NCBI GenBank assembly: GCA_963810525.1
Contig: CAWENB010000002.1
Location: 263,852 to 327,851 of the forward strand
Direction: 5' to 3'
Length of the DNA stretch: 64,000 nucleotides
From: JAICLK01 sp963810525
GTDB lineage: Bacteria > Patescibacteriota > Saccharimonadia > Saccharimonadales > UBA4665
Shown piece by piece: positions 37,176 to 46,038 of the stretch; position 1 is the first letter of the stretch; every line of letters begins with the position of its first letter. The notes beneath the pieces were generated by a model that ran no database searches, was not told where the DNA came from, and worked only from the letters and a program-made list of their open reading frames with translations. Made by a program: the position numbers and the translations under genes.

Positions 37176-39263
37176 ATGGCAGATAAGAAGTACACACTAA
37201 AAGACCTCCGCAACATCGGCATTATTGCTCACATTGACGCGGGTAAGACGACTACGACTGAAGGTATTTTGTATCGGACCGGGCTGAAGCACAAAATCGG
37301 CGCTGTGCACGAGGGCGAAACCACAACCGACTGGATGGCGCAAGAGCGCGAGCGCGGCATCACGATCGTCTCCGCCGCGGTCACGTGCTACTGGAAAGGT
37401 CACCAGATCAATATCATCGACACGCCGGGACACATCGACTTCACGGTTGAGGTGGAGCGTTCGCTTCGCGTACTCGACGGCGCCTGCGTGGTATTCGACG
37501 GCAAGATGGGCGTTGAATCACAGTCCGAGACCGTCTGGCGCCAGGCCGACAAGTACGGCGTGCCTCGTATTTGCTTTATCAATAAGATCAACCAGACCGG
37601 CGGCGACTTCTTCAAATCCCTCGAATCTATACACAACCGCCTGAACAAGCACGCCTTTCCAGTACACCTGCCGATCGGTTTCGAGCAAAGCATCAACGGT
37701 GTCGTCGACCTTGTATCCATGAAAGCCTACACCTATAAGGAGTTCACCGACAAGGAGCTGACCGAGGGTGATATTCCGGCCGAAATGCTGGACGAGGTTA
37801 AGCGTTACCGCAGCCTGCTCATCGAAAATGCCGTGGCTGAAGACGAAGCCATGCTCGAGAAATATCTTGAAGTCGGCGAAGAAGGCCTCAGCGAGGACGA
37901 AATCCGCCAGGCTATCCGTTCAGCTACACTGACCGGTAAGTTCTATCCGGTTACCGGCGGCGACGGCCGCGGCGTGATCGTCGAAAAGGTGCTCGATATG
38001 GTCACTGACTTCCTGCCGAGCCCGCTCGACCGCGGCAGCACTTGGGGAACCCACCCGAAAACCGGCGATGAAGTCGAGCGTACTCCCGACGAAACGCAGC
38101 CGTTTGCGGCGCTGGCCTTCAAGATTACAACCGATCCTTTTGTAGGAAAACTCGCCTACTTTCGCGTTTACTCCGGCAAATTACTGGCCGGTTCATACGT
38201 ACTAAACAGCTCGACCGGCGAGAAGGAACGCATCGGCCGTGTCGTGCGCTTACAAGCCGACAAACGTGAGGACGTCACCGAAGTCGGAGCCGGTGACATC
38301 GCCGCTATTGTGGGGCTCAAGGGCACCACGACCGGCAATACGCTATGCGACCCGAACAATCCGATCGTGCTTGAAAGCATCACCTTCCCGGATCCGCCCG
38401 TCAGTATCGCGATCGAGCCAAAGACGAAATCTGACCAGGAGAAGATGAGCCTGGCCCTGCAGCGCCTGGCCGAAGAAGACCCGACTTTCCGCATCCGTGT
38501 CGATGACGAAACTGGTCAAACCATCATCAGCGGAATGGGCGAGCTGCACCTCGAAATTCTGGTTGACCGTATGAAACGCGAGTTCAGCGTCGAGGCCAAC
38601 ATCGGCCAACCGCAGGTAGCATACCGTGAAACCGTTCGCAAAGACGGTGTTGAGGTTCAGGGCAAGTTTATTCGCCAGTCAGGTGGCCGCGGTCAATACG
38701 GGGATGTATGGCTGCGCATCAGCCAAAACGAAGTCGGCAAAGGTTTTGAGTTCATCAATTCGATTAAAGGTGGCGTTGTGCCGGGTGAATACATCAAGCC
38801 GGTTGAGCAAGGCATTATCGAGGCCATGAGCAACGGCGTTCTGGCCGGTTACCCGGTCGTCGATATAAAGGCCGAGCTATACGACGGTTCGTACCACGAC
38901 GTCGACTCATCAGAACTAGCCTTTAAAATCGCCGGTTCAATGGCGCTACAAGATGGGGTCAAGAAAGCTAACCCGGTACTGCTCGAGCCGATCATGAAAG
39001 TCGTGGTCGTCACTCCGGAATCATTCATGGGTGATGTCATCGGCGATCTTAACTCCAAGCGCGGCCGCATCGAATCGATGGAAGATTTGAGTCCGGGCAT
39101 CAAGGAAATTACCGCATTCGTGCCGCTCGGTGAAATGTTCGGCTACACCACCAGTTTGCGTAGCATGACCCAGGGTCGCGCCAGTTCGAGCATGGAGCTC
39201 GACCACTACACCGACGTCCCGAACCATGTCGCGGAGGCAATCATCGCTAAAAACTCAAAATAG
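37176..39263 (+). CDS. fusA: Elongation factor G with altered G4 motif
   Basis: The 695-residue translocation GTPase has G1 AHIDAGKTT (about 18-26), the RGITI switch, G3 DTPGHIDF and domains II-V of normal length, with the domain IV tip region GGVVPGEYIKPVEQG. The G4 motif, normally NKxD, reads FINKINQTGGDF: the guanine-contacting aspartate is asparagine (AAC at 37593-37595). In other GTPases such a change weakens GTP specificity, so this deserves checking. AAAGGAAAGAA precedes the ATG. No frameshift. Confidence 0.97.
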   Translation: MADKKYTLKDLRNIGIIAHIDAGKTTTTEGILYRTGLKHKIGAVHEGETTTDWMAQERERGITIVSAAVTCYWKGHQINIIDTPGHIDFTVEVERSLRVLDGACVVFDGKMGVESQSETVWRQADKYGVPRICFINKINQTGGDFFKSLESIHNRLNKHAFPVHLPIGFEQSINGVVDLVSMKAYTYKEFTDKELTEGDIPAEMLDEVKRYRSLLIENAVAEDEAMLEKYLEVGEEGLSEDEIRQAIRSATLTGKFYPVTGGDGRGVIVEKVLDMVTDFLPSPLDRGSTWGTHPKTGDEVERTPDETQPFAALAFKITTDPFVGKLAYFRVYSGKLLAGSYVLNSSTGEKERIGRVVRLQADKREDVTEVGAGDIAAIVGLKGTTTGNTLCDPNNPIVLESITFPDPPVSIAIEPKTKSDQEKMSLALQRLAEEDPTFRIRVDDETGQTIISGMGELHLEILVDRMKREFSVEANIGQPQVAYRETVRKDGVEVQGKFIRQSGGRGQYGDVWLRISQNEVGKGFEFINSIKGGVVPGEYIKPVEQGIIEAMSNGVLAGYPVVDIKAELYDGSYHDVDSSELAFKIAGSMALQDGVKKANPVLLEPIMKVVVVTPESFMGDVIGDLNSKRGRIESMEDLSPGIKEITAFVPLGEMFGYTTSLRSMTQGRASSSMELDHYTDVPNHVAEAIIAKNSK

Positions 39264-39311
39264 GCTAAAGTAACGATACAGATATTTGTTTGCTTTTTAA
39301 GCATATTGGTG

Positions 39312-39317
39312 TATAAT
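39312..39317 (+). promoter_or_regulatory. -10 box of the gene between fusA and tuf
   Basis: TATAAT just after fusA. TTGTTT (39286-39291) upstream has a long 20-bp spacer, so the -35 is uncertain. GGAG (39324-39327) then serves ATG 39336. Confidence 0.5.
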
Positions 39318-39335
39318 ATATATGGAGATATTGAC

Positions 39336-39590
39336 ATGTTACAAGAACGACTATTAGCTGAAACGACTCCTATGGACCCCCCTGAAGTGGTTGCAGCCAA
39401 CCCTGACGGGCGGCCAACGGAAGTACTACTCGCCGCTTTGCGAGCCACCAACATATGTTTAGGTAGAACGATTTTAGAATTCGCCGAAACCGGTGGCATA
39501 GGTTTGCCCGCAACTGCAGATTTCAACGAACTTGCGCAGGATGCCGAGACGCTTGGCGGTGCATTGGTACAGAGCCGAAAACATCAGTAA
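39336..39590 (+). CDS. 84-residue protein between fusA and tuf
   Basis: ATG 39336 is preferred because GGAG lies 8 nt upstream; an in-frame ATG at 39306 overlaps the -10 box. The peptide is mostly helical (EVLLAALRATNICLGRTILEFAE, DFNELAQDAETLGGALVQS), acidic and without motif. It has its own promoter and is followed by the tuf promoter. Unknown; one more orphan gene in the str region. Confidence 0.5.
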   Translation: MLQERLLAETTPMDPPEVVAANPDGRPTEVLLAALRATNICLGRTILEFAETGGIGLPATADFNELAQDAETLGGALVQSRKHQ

Positions 39591-39594
39591 ACTA

Positions 39595-39623
39595 TTTACA
39601 TACCTTCGGTTTTTCCCTATACT
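39595..39623 (+). promoter_or_regulatory. tuf promoter
   Basis: TTTACA (39595-39600), 17 bp, TATACT (39618-39623). The leader is about 65 nt and ends with AAAAGGAGTTACCCTCA before the ATG. Confidence 0.8.
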
Positions 39624-39694
39624 ATCCTCATCAACTCGTGTGAGTGCTTTATTCTCATGCAACTAAATGTATAAATTAAAAGGAGTTACCCTCA

Positions 39695-40879
39695 ATGGCA
39701 GATCAATTCGACCGCAGCAAGCCCCACATTAACGTCGGTACCATGGGCCACGTCGACCACGGCAAGACCACGCTGACCGCTGCAATCACCGCAGTCCTCG
39801 CAAAGAAACTTCCCAGCAGCATTAATAAACCCGTCAAGTATGACGAGATCGACAACGCTCCCGAAGAAAAAGCCCGCGGTATTACGATCGCCACATCGCA
39901 CCAGGAATACGAAAGCGAGAATCGCCACTACGCTCACGTCGATATGCCGGGGCACGCCGACTACGTCAAAAACATGATTACCGGCGCCGCCCAGGTTGAC
40001 GGCGCTATCCTCGTCGTATCCGCTGCCGACGGCCCGATGCCGCAAACTCGCGAGCACGTACTACTAGCTCGTCAGGTTGGCGTACCTTCAGTCCTCGTAT
40101 TCCTTAATAAGATGGACCTTGCTGATGAGGAACTGGTCGAACTGGTCGAAGAAGAAATTCGCGACTTGCTTGATAAAAACGGCTTTGACCGCAACGCACC
40201 GATTATCCGTGGGTCAGCAACGAAAGCACTCGAAGGCGACTCGGCCAACGAAGATGCCATCATGGAGCTCGTCAAAGCTATGGATGACTTCATACCTGAG
40301 CCGAAGCGCGAACTCGACAAGCCGTTCCTTATGCCGATTGAGGATGTGTTCAGTATCAAGGGTCGCGGCACCGTCGCCACCGGCCGTGTTGAGCAAGGTA
40401 TCGTAAAAGTAAACGAAGAAGTCGAAATCGTAGGCCTGCATGACACCAAAAAGACTGTCGTAACCGGCGTTGAAATGTTCAAGAAGAACCTCGACCAAGG
40501 TCAGGCCGGCGACAACGTCGGCGTACTGCTCCGAGGTATTGAGCGCGACGACATCGAGCGCGGCCAGGTGCTTGCCAAACCGGGCACCATCACGCCGCAC
40601 ACCGAATTTGACTCCGAAGTCTACGTACTAACAAAGGAAGAAGGCGGCCGTCACACCCCGTTCTTTAAGGGCTACAAACCACAGTTCTACTTCCGCACCA
40701 CGGACGTGACCGGTGAAGTTGAACTTCCGGCCGACAAAGAAATGGTCATGCCAGGTGACACCATTACATTCAAGGTAAAGTTACTGCAGCCGATTGCCAT
40801 GGACCAGGGTCTGCGCTTCGCTATACGCGAGGGCGGTCGCACTGTCGGCGCCGGAGTCGTCACTAAGATCATCAATTAA
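39695..40879 (+). CDS. tuf: Elongation factor Tu
   Basis: The 394-residue GTPase delivers aminoacyl-tRNA. G1 GHVDHGKTT (about 18-26), RGITIATSH with the switch I threonine, G3 DMPGHADY (usually DCPGH) and an intact G4 NKMD (about 135), so the change seen in EF-G is not shared. Domains II and III are of normal length. It is the likely target class of Doc toxins such as that at 1730. Confidence 0.98.
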   Translation: MADQFDRSKPHINVGTMGHVDHGKTTLTAAITAVLAKKLPSSINKPVKYDEIDNAPEEKARGITIATSHQEYESENRHYAHVDMPGHADYVKNMITGAAQVDGAILVVSAADGPMPQTREHVLLARQVGVPSVLVFLNKMDLADEELVELVEEEIRDLLDKNGFDRNAPIIRGSATKALEGDSANEDAIMELVKAMDDFIPEPKRELDKPFLMPIEDVFSIKGRGTVATGRVEQGIVKVNEEVEIVGLHDTKKTVVTGVEMFKKNLDQGQAGDNVGVLLRGIERDDIERGQVLAKPGTITPHTEFDSEVYVLTKEEGGRHTPFFKGYKPQFYFRTTDVTGEVELPADKEMVMPGDTITFKVKLLQPIAMDQGLRFAIREGGRTVGAGVVTKIIN

Positions 40880-40928
40880 TCTAGCAAATTAGCATCAGCT
40901 CGTACATTAAGAAGGAATCAAACCAGCC

Positions 40929-41258
40929 ATGGAAGCAACCAAAAAGACAGATACCAAACAACGGATTCGCATTCGTCTCAAGGCCTACGATCATAAGGTG
41001 ATCGATCAGGCGGCGAAGCAGATTGTTGATACGGCGCTACGCACCGGTGCAACTTTGGCTGGCCCGATTCCGCTGCCGACCCGTAAAAGCACCTTCACGG
41101 TTATCAAAAGCCCGCATGTTTACAAGAAGGGTCGTGAGCAATTCGAGATGCGCGTTCACAAGCGCCTCATCGATGTGCTGGAGCCGACACCCAAAACCAT
41201 CGATAGTCTGATGAACCTCAGCCTCCCCGCAGGTTGTGACGTCGAAATAAAAATGTAA
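40929..41258 (+). CDS. rpsJ: Ribosomal protein S10
   Basis: The 109-residue protein has IRIRLKAYDHKVIDQAAKQIVDTA and GPIPLPTRKSTFTVIKSPHVYKKGREQFEMRVHKRLIDV, the standard head-domain sequence. It ends the str operon, as the terminator after it shows, and is separated from rplC by 2.3 kb, unlike the classical S10 operon where it leads. Confidence 0.97.
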   Translation: MEATKKTDTKQRIRIRLKAYDHKVIDQAAKQIVDTALRTGATLAGPIPLPTRKSTFTVIKSPHVYKKGREQFEMRVHKRLIDVLEPTPKTIDSLMNLSLPAGCDVEIKM

Positions 41259-41264
41259 CAATAA

Positions 41265-41286
41265 GCGCCCGAAAGGGCGTTTTTTT
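41265..41286 (+). terminator. Terminator of the str operon
   Basis: CGCCC (41266-41270), loop GAAA, GGGCG (41275-41279) and seven T. Confidence 0.9.
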
Positions 41287-41322
41287 AAATAGAAGCGCTC
41301 CTGCCTATGCGGGGCAATACGC

Positions 41323-41328
41323 TATAAT
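41323..41328 (+). promoter_or_regulatory. -10 box of idi
   Basis: TATAAT ends 7 nt before the GTG start at 41336; no good -35 at normal spacing. Leaderless mRNA predicted. Confidence 0.5.
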
Positions 41329-41335
41329 CTACATT

Positions 41336-41887
41336 GTGTCAGATATTGAGAATATTGTTTTTGTAGATGAAAACGGGGTACCGACCGGCGAGATCGGTCC
41401 CAAACTAGCCAGCCATACAGCCGACACCCGGCTTCACCTGGCGTTTTCATGTTATATCCTACGGCGAGACGATAATAAATTTCTTGTAACCCAACGGTCG
41501 CATGTCAAGAAAGTTTGGCCGGATGTTTGGACGAACAGCCTGTGCGGCCACCCGGCGCCGGACGAAAGTATGGAAGCTGCTATCCGCCGGCGAGCAGAGT
41601 TCGAAGTCGGGCTTGAAGAGTTAGACGGCATCAATTGCGTCGTGCCCGTCTACACATATAAAACACCGCCGTACAACGGTATTATCGAGCATGAATACTG
41701 TCCGATTTTTGTCGCCTTTACGCGCGAAGAGCCGCAGCCGAATCCGGATGAAGTCGAAGCTTTCCAATGGGTTACTTGGACGGCTTACGTTAGGATGCTT
41801 GAGTTGAAACCGGAGAAAATGAGCTACTGGAGTAAAGACCAATACCGCATATTACAGAATCACGAGCCTTTTGCGTCATTGCACTAA
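41336..41887 (+). CDS. idi: Isopentenyl-diphosphate delta-isomerase, type I
   Basis: The 183-residue Nudix-fold enzyme interconverts IPP and DMAPP. Signature parts are TQRSHVKKVWPDVWTNSLCGHP (catalytic cysteine about residue 70), the E-rich Nudix helix EAAIRRRAEFEVGL, and IIEHEYCPIFVA with the second catalytic glutamate. No other isoprenoid gene is in the window; in a reduced genome this fits use of salvaged or minimal isoprenoids. GTG start assigned from the -10 box. Confidence 0.95.
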   Translation: MSDIENIVFVDENGVPTGEIGPKLASHTADTRLHLAFSCYILRRDDNKFLVTQRSHVKKVWPDVWTNSLCGHPAPDESMEAAIRRRAEFEVGLEELDGINCVVPVYTYKTPPYNGIIEHEYCPIFVAFTREEPQPNPDEVEAFQWVTWTAYVRMLELKPEKMSYWSKDQYRILQNHEPFASLH

Positions 41888-41905
41888 TACCCAAAAAAAC
41901 TCTTA

Positions 41906-41914
41906 TGCTAAAAT
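41906..41914 (+). promoter_or_regulatory. Extended -10 of a small membrane protein gene
   Basis: TGCTAAAAT ends 7 nt before ATG 41922. It lies just after the idi stop. Leaderless mRNA predicted. Confidence 0.45.
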
Positions 41915-41921
41915 AGTTTTG

Positions 41922-42200
41922 ATGGCAAAAACAAAAACCAAAAAGCATCGAGCTACCGTAGAGTTAGACAGCATATTCTTGCTCAAACTAGTACTCTATC
42001 TGGTTGTCGGATCGTTGTGGTTATGGCTGAGAAGCCCGGACGGTAGCGGGCAAATTCCCATTCCGATTGGTCTCGTGATCGGATTCGCGTTTGCGACACA
42101 TGAGCATTTCAGGATTGATCGTAAGATTGAATATGCCTTGCTGCTACTGGCCATGTTCGTCGGTTTCTGGACAATGGGCGGGGTATATTTAACCTACTGA
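41922..42200 (+). CDS. Small two-helix membrane protein
   Basis: The 92-residue protein has a lysine-rich cytoplasmic start (MAKTKTKKHR), hydrophobic segments at about 17-36 (IFLLKLVLYLVVGSLWLWL), 45-58 and 70-90, and short loops. No family recognised. Start 41922 is chosen from the extended -10 box and the basic N-terminus. Confidence 0.6.
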   Translation: MAKTKTKKHRATVELDSIFLLKLVLYLVVGSLWLWLRSPDGSGQIPIPIGLVIGFAFATHEHFRIDRKIEYALLLLAMFVGFWTMGGVYLTY

Positions 42201-42202
42201 CC

Positions 42203-42232
42203 TTGACCGGTCATAAACTCAAGTGCTACTAT
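42203..42232 (+). promoter_or_regulatory. Promoter of the deaminase gene
   Basis: TTGACC (42203-42208), 18 bp, extended -10 TGCTACTAT (42224-42232). Leader about 26 nt with AAAAGGAAG. Confidence 0.7.
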
Positions 42233-42264
42233 AGTTCCAACTTAAAAGGAAGCAGATCCATCCG

Positions 42265-43317
42265 ATGGATACCGACGCACTCGGTTCTACTATTAGTAAT
42301 TCGACACTTCCTATTTTCCCCCTGGCCGAACTTCATGCCCACTTGGGCACCTCAATAAGCCCGGCGACGCTGTGGCAAATTGCACACGATCTCGGCTTCA
42401 AACTCCCGAATGACGACTTTGAGGCTTTCACAGACCACGTCATGCTATCCAGCAGCCGGCGCATGAAGCTCAAAGACTATTTCGACGAAGTTTATCACCC
42501 GCTACTGGATAAACTCAGTTCAGGCACCCATGCCGTGGAGCAAGCGACCTACCACAGTATGGTCGGTGCCTATCGATCCCAGGGCATTACATTGTTGGAA
42601 TTACGCAATAATCCGATGAAGCACAACGCCAACGCGCAGCTGGATCTAGATTATATAATCATGGCGATGCTGCGCGGAATGGAGCGGGCTCTGCTTGAGC
42701 ACAAGCACCTACGAGCCGGTTTGCTGTTTTGCATGGGACGCGAATTCGGCGTGAAACAAAACGCGATCATTGTCGACAAGGCTATTAAATATCACAGTCG
42801 AGGTGTCGTGGGAATCGATGTCGCCGGTCCTGCCGCGCCGGACTTTCATTTTAAAGACTACGAACAACTCTTCAAGCGAGCCAAGAAAGCAGGCCTCCAT
42901 GTGACCGTCCATACCGGCGAGTGGAGCGATACCGACGACATGTGGGAAGCGCTCAAATATGCCGAGCCGGAACGTTTCGGCCATGGCATTTACGCCGCTT
43001 ACGATAAACCACTCATGAAAGAAATTGTAAGGCGAGGAGTCGTCCTGGAAGTCTGTCCGCTGTCGAATATCGCCACCGAAGCGGTACGGGATATTGACGA
43101 AATGAAGTTCATTTTGCGTACATTCATCGACAACAAAGTCAAGTTCTGCATTAATACCGACTGGCCGGAGATTATCGAAGGATGCCATTTACGCACCCAG
43201 CTCGAGACCTTGCTGCGAGAAGGAATCCTGTCCGAAGAAGAGATCAGCACCTGTAACCGTACTGCATTTGAAGCTTCATTCGTGCCAGAACGTTCGGGTC
43301 TGGACGCGTATTTGTAG
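42265..43317 (+). CDS. Adenosine deaminase family protein
   Basis: The 350-residue amidohydrolase has the metal HxH in ELHAHLG (about 22-28), GVVGIDVAGP (substrate loop), VTVHTGE with the zinc histidine, RFGHGI, CPLSN and NTDWPEI, where the usual NTDDP has tryptophan after the zinc aspartate. It would deaminate adenosine or a related purine (adenine, or 6-aminodeoxyfutalosine in some homologues), fitting nucleoside scavenging by an episymbiont. The N-terminus has about 16 extra residues. Confidence 0.85.
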   Translation: MDTDALGSTISNSTLPIFPLAELHAHLGTSISPATLWQIAHDLGFKLPNDDFEAFTDHVMLSSSRRMKLKDYFDEVYHPLLDKLSSGTHAVEQATYHSMVGAYRSQGITLLELRNNPMKHNANAQLDLDYIIMAMLRGMERALLEHKHLRAGLLFCMGREFGVKQNAIIVDKAIKYHSRGVVGIDVAGPAAPDFHFKDYEQLFKRAKKAGLHVTVHTGEWSDTDDMWEALKYAEPERFGHGIYAAYDKPLMKEIVRRGVVLEVCPLSNIATEAVRDIDEMKFILRTFIDNKVKFCINTDWPEIIEGCHLRTQLETLLREGILSEEEISTCNRTAFEASFVPERSGLDAYL

Positions 43318-43359
43318 ATCGCGCACACAAAAATAATTCGCAGTAGAATTTGCAACATA

Positions 43360-43389
43360 TTGACAGGGGTTGATTTAACATGATATCCT
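43360..43389 (+). promoter_or_regulatory. S10-spc operon promoter
   Basis: TTGACA (43360-43365), 18 bp, extended -10 TGATATCCT (43381-43389). The leader before rplC is about 145 nt and includes GTCGC...GCGAC pairing at 43486-43510, a possible site for ribosomal-protein feedback. Confidence 0.75.
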
Positions 43390-43540
43390 TTAGGTTAGTT
43401 CATAACTTTGGTACTTGGTGTACGTAAGCAGGTCTGCCAAAAACAGAGGTAGAAACCACTAGTAGCCAAGCATTTTTATGTAACGGTCGCTCTTTTTGGA
43501 AGCGGCGACTATGAGTCAAACTAATAATTAAAAGGGAGCT

Positions 43541-44158
43541 ATGAAAGCATTAATCACCCGAAAGATCGGAATGACTTCCGCCATTGCTGATGACGGTACA
43601 GTGCAAGCTGTTACCCTGCTTTCAGCCGCTCCAAATGTCGTTACACAAACCAAGGCCACCGAAACAGACGGCTATACCTCCGTACAGGTTGGCTTCGAAC
43701 AAGCCAAGGAGCAATCAACCAACAAGGCGCAAAAAAACCACTTTAAGCTCGCAGGCGTCCTCCCGAAGATTATTCGCGAATTTCGCGTTCCCGAAATAAC
43801 CGAAGACCTCAAAGTTGGGACCACCATCAACGCCGAGGTCTTTTCAGTTGGAGACAAAGTTACCGTGTCCGGTGTCTCCAAAGGCAAAGGTTGGGCCGGA
43901 ACTATTAGGCGCCACAACTTCCACCGCGGCCGCAAGACGCACGGCGGTCGCAGCTATCGCCGCCCGGGCTCAATCGGCTCGATGTACCCGCAAAAGATAT
44001 TTAAGGGAAAGAAGATGGCTGGCCAGCTTGGACACACGCAAGTTACCGTTAAGAACCTCCGGATAGCGCTCGTTGATACTGAAAACAATATCATTGGCGT
44101 AACCGGCGCGGTACCGGGCCCCCGTAAAGGAATCGTACTCCTTAAGGAGGCACAGTAA
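43541..44158 (+). CDS. rplC: Ribosomal protein L3
   Basis: The 205-residue protein starts MKALITRKIGMTSAI and has the conserved GKGWAGTIRRHNFHRGRKTHGGRSYRRPGSIG loop that reaches toward the peptidyl transferase centre. AAGGGAG precedes the ATG. It heads the long ribosomal operon; its TAA overlaps the rplD ATG. Confidence 0.97.
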   Translation: MKALITRKIGMTSAIADDGTVQAVTLLSAAPNVVTQTKATETDGYTSVQVGFEQAKEQSTNKAQKNHFKLAGVLPKIIREFRVPEITEDLKVGTTINAEVFSVGDKVTVSGVSKGKGWAGTIRRHNFHRGRKTHGGRSYRRPGSIGSMYPQKIFKGKKMAGQLGHTQVTVKNLRIALVDTENNIIGVTGAVPGPRKGIVLLKEAQ

Positions 44159-44796
44159 TGGCGGTAGCAACCTACACTAAATCCGGCACGAAAGCTACGA
44201 CGGCTGCAAAGCTGAATGCAGCGATCTTCGGGGTGACGCCAAAGAACCATGAACTGCTTAAGCTCGCATACACCGCCTACCTCGGAAACGGTCGTACGAA
44301 CCTTGCGATCGTCAAGCGCCGCGGCGAGGTTAGAGGCGGCGGCAAAAAACCCTGGCGTCAAAAAGGTACCGGTCGAGCCCGTGTTGGTTCGAGCCGTAAC
44401 CCGATTTGGCGCGGAGGCGGTATTGTCTTTGGCCCGACCGGTGATGAGAATTTTACGAAGCAACTCAACGTCAAAGCGAAGCGACTTGCGATCCGTCAGG
44501 CCCTGAGCCTTCAGGCTGACGCCGGCAATATTATAGTCATTGAGGATTTGCAGTCGAAGAACGCAAAAACGGCCGAACTTGCCAAACTGCTCAGTAAAAT
44601 TGAGGCCGCGAATAATGTTGTCATTGCTGTCGACAAAAAGACCGACGAACTCACGCGTTCAGCGGCTAATCTGCCAGGCGTAAAGGTAGTCCACGCCCAG
44701 TATCTGAATGTATTTGACATACTGAACGCCGGTAAACTCGTTCTTACAGTTGCTGCCTTACAAGTAATTAATGCCTGGCTCGGAGACGAAAAATGA
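44158..44796 (+). CDS. rplD: Ribosomal protein L4
   Basis: The 212-residue protein has the tunnel loop with GGGKKPWRQKGTGRARVGSSRNPIWRGGGIVFGP and the C-terminal globular part. In E. coli L4 represses its own operon; whether that applies here is unknown. TAATG overlap with rplC and 4-nt overlap with rplW. Confidence 0.97.
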   Translation: MAVATYTKSGTKATTAAKLNAAIFGVTPKNHELLKLAYTAYLGNGRTNLAIVKRRGEVRGGGKKPWRQKGTGRARVGSSRNPIWRGGGIVFGPTGDENFTKQLNVKAKRLAIRQALSLQADAGNIIVIEDLQSKNAKTAELAKLLSKIEAANNVVIAVDKKTDELTRSAANLPGVKVVHAQYLNVFDILNAGKLVLTVAALQVINAWLGDEK

Positions 44797-45182
44797 GTAA
44801 GCACATTCCCGTAATACCGCGCATGAGCGAAAAGGCATATACCGTAAGCCAGAGCTTGAATACGTATGTATTCGACGTACCTAATGACGCTAATAAGCAC
44901 ACGGTAGCCCGTGCCGTCGCATCGCAATTCGGAGTCACCGTAACGAATGTTAATATCGCCAATATTCCGGGCAAGGCAATCAGTACGTACCGGAAACGCG
45001 GCCGCGCCACTAAGGGGCGGCAAAGCGACACCAAAAAGGCTTACATCACTCTCAAGCAGGGCGATAGCTTGCCATTGTTTGCCGCCGTTGAAGAGTCCGA
45101 GGAACGAAGCGAGAAAATTGCGGAACTTGCTGAAAAAGCCGCCGAAAAGCGTAACAAGAAGGCCGATAAGGAGAAAAAGTGA
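44793..45182 (+). CDS. rplW: Ribosomal protein L23
   Basis: The 129-residue protein has the core NTYVFDVPNDANKHTVARAVASQFGVTVTNVNI and a loop KRGRATKGRQSDTKKAYITL. It carries a lysine/glutamate-rich tail of about 35 residues (about 95-129) beyond the usual end. It docks trigger factor (23204) at the exit tunnel. Confidence 0.95.
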   Translation: MSKHIPVIPRMSEKAYTVSQSLNTYVFDVPNDANKHTVARAVASQFGVTVTNVNIANIPGKAISTYRKRGRATKGRQSDTKKAYITLKQGDSLPLFAAVEESEERSEKIAELAEKAAEKRNKKADKEKK

Positions 45183-46036
45183 TGGCGATTAAGACATACC
45201 GACCCACTACCCCAGGCCATCGCGGCATGACCACGCAGGATTTGAGTAGCGTCACGACAAATAAACCATTGCGATCACTGACCGTCGTTAAGCGACGCAC
45301 TAACGGGCGCAACAACCAAGGACGGATTACGACCCGCCACCGAGGCGGGGGAGCACGCAGGTTTTATCGCATCATCGATTTTAATTTGACGCCGGGAATC
45401 ACCGCTACTGTTGAGCAAATTGAATACGATCCGAACCGTTCGGCACGGATTGCGCGAATCAAAGAAGCTAACGGCACTTATCACTACATACTAGCCTCGG
45501 CCAATATGAAAGTCGGTCAGACAATCCACAGCGGCGAAGAAGCACCGATCGAAAACGGCAATCGCCTTCCGCTCAAGAACATTCCAGTCGGCAGCTTTAT
45601 CCACGCCATTGAGCTGCAGCCCGGCCGCGGCGCCCAACTTGTCCGCGGTGCAGGGAATAGCGCGCAGCTTATGGCAAAAGAAGGGATGTACGCGCAGGTT
45701 CGCCTGCCAAGCGGCGAAGTTCGCCTCATCAACAGCAATTGTACCGCCTCAATCGGCGTCATCGGCAACGAGCAGCACCAGAACATAAAACTCGGAAAAG
45801 CCGGCCGGCGTCGTCACATGGGTGTGCGACCGTCCGTACGCGGCGTCGTCATGAATGCCGCCGATCACCCGCACGGCGGTGGTGATGGCGGTCGCCACGG
45901 CGTAGGCGGCGGCAAGAACCACGGCGCCGCACCAAAGACGCCTTGGGGACAGAAGACGCTCGGCTACAAAACCCGTCGCCGCAAATCCACCACGAAATTT
46001 ATTGTAAGAAGCCGACACGAGGCGAAGAGGAAATAG
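45182..46036 (+). CDS. rplB: Ribosomal protein L2
   Basis: The 284-residue protein has RNNQGRITTRHRGGGARRFYRIIDF and the catalytic-centre loop GVVMNAADHPHGGGDGGRHGVGGGKNHGAAPKTPWG, slightly longer than the usual HPHGGGEGR. TGATG overlap with rplW. It is followed not by rpsS but by an unknown gene. Confidence 0.97.
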   Translation: MAIKTYRPTTPGHRGMTTQDLSSVTTNKPLRSLTVVKRRTNGRNNQGRITTRHRGGGARRFYRIIDFNLTPGITATVEQIEYDPNRSARIARIKEANGTYHYILASANMKVGQTIHSGEEAPIENGNRLPLKNIPVGSFIHAIELQPGRGAQLVRGAGNSAQLMAKEGMYAQVRLPSGEVRLINSNCTASIGVIGNEQHQNIKLGKAGRRRHMGVRPSVRGVVMNAADHPHGGGDGGRHGVGGGKNHGAAPKTPWGQKTLGYKTRRRKSTTKFIVRSRHEAKRK

Positions 46037-46038
46037 CT

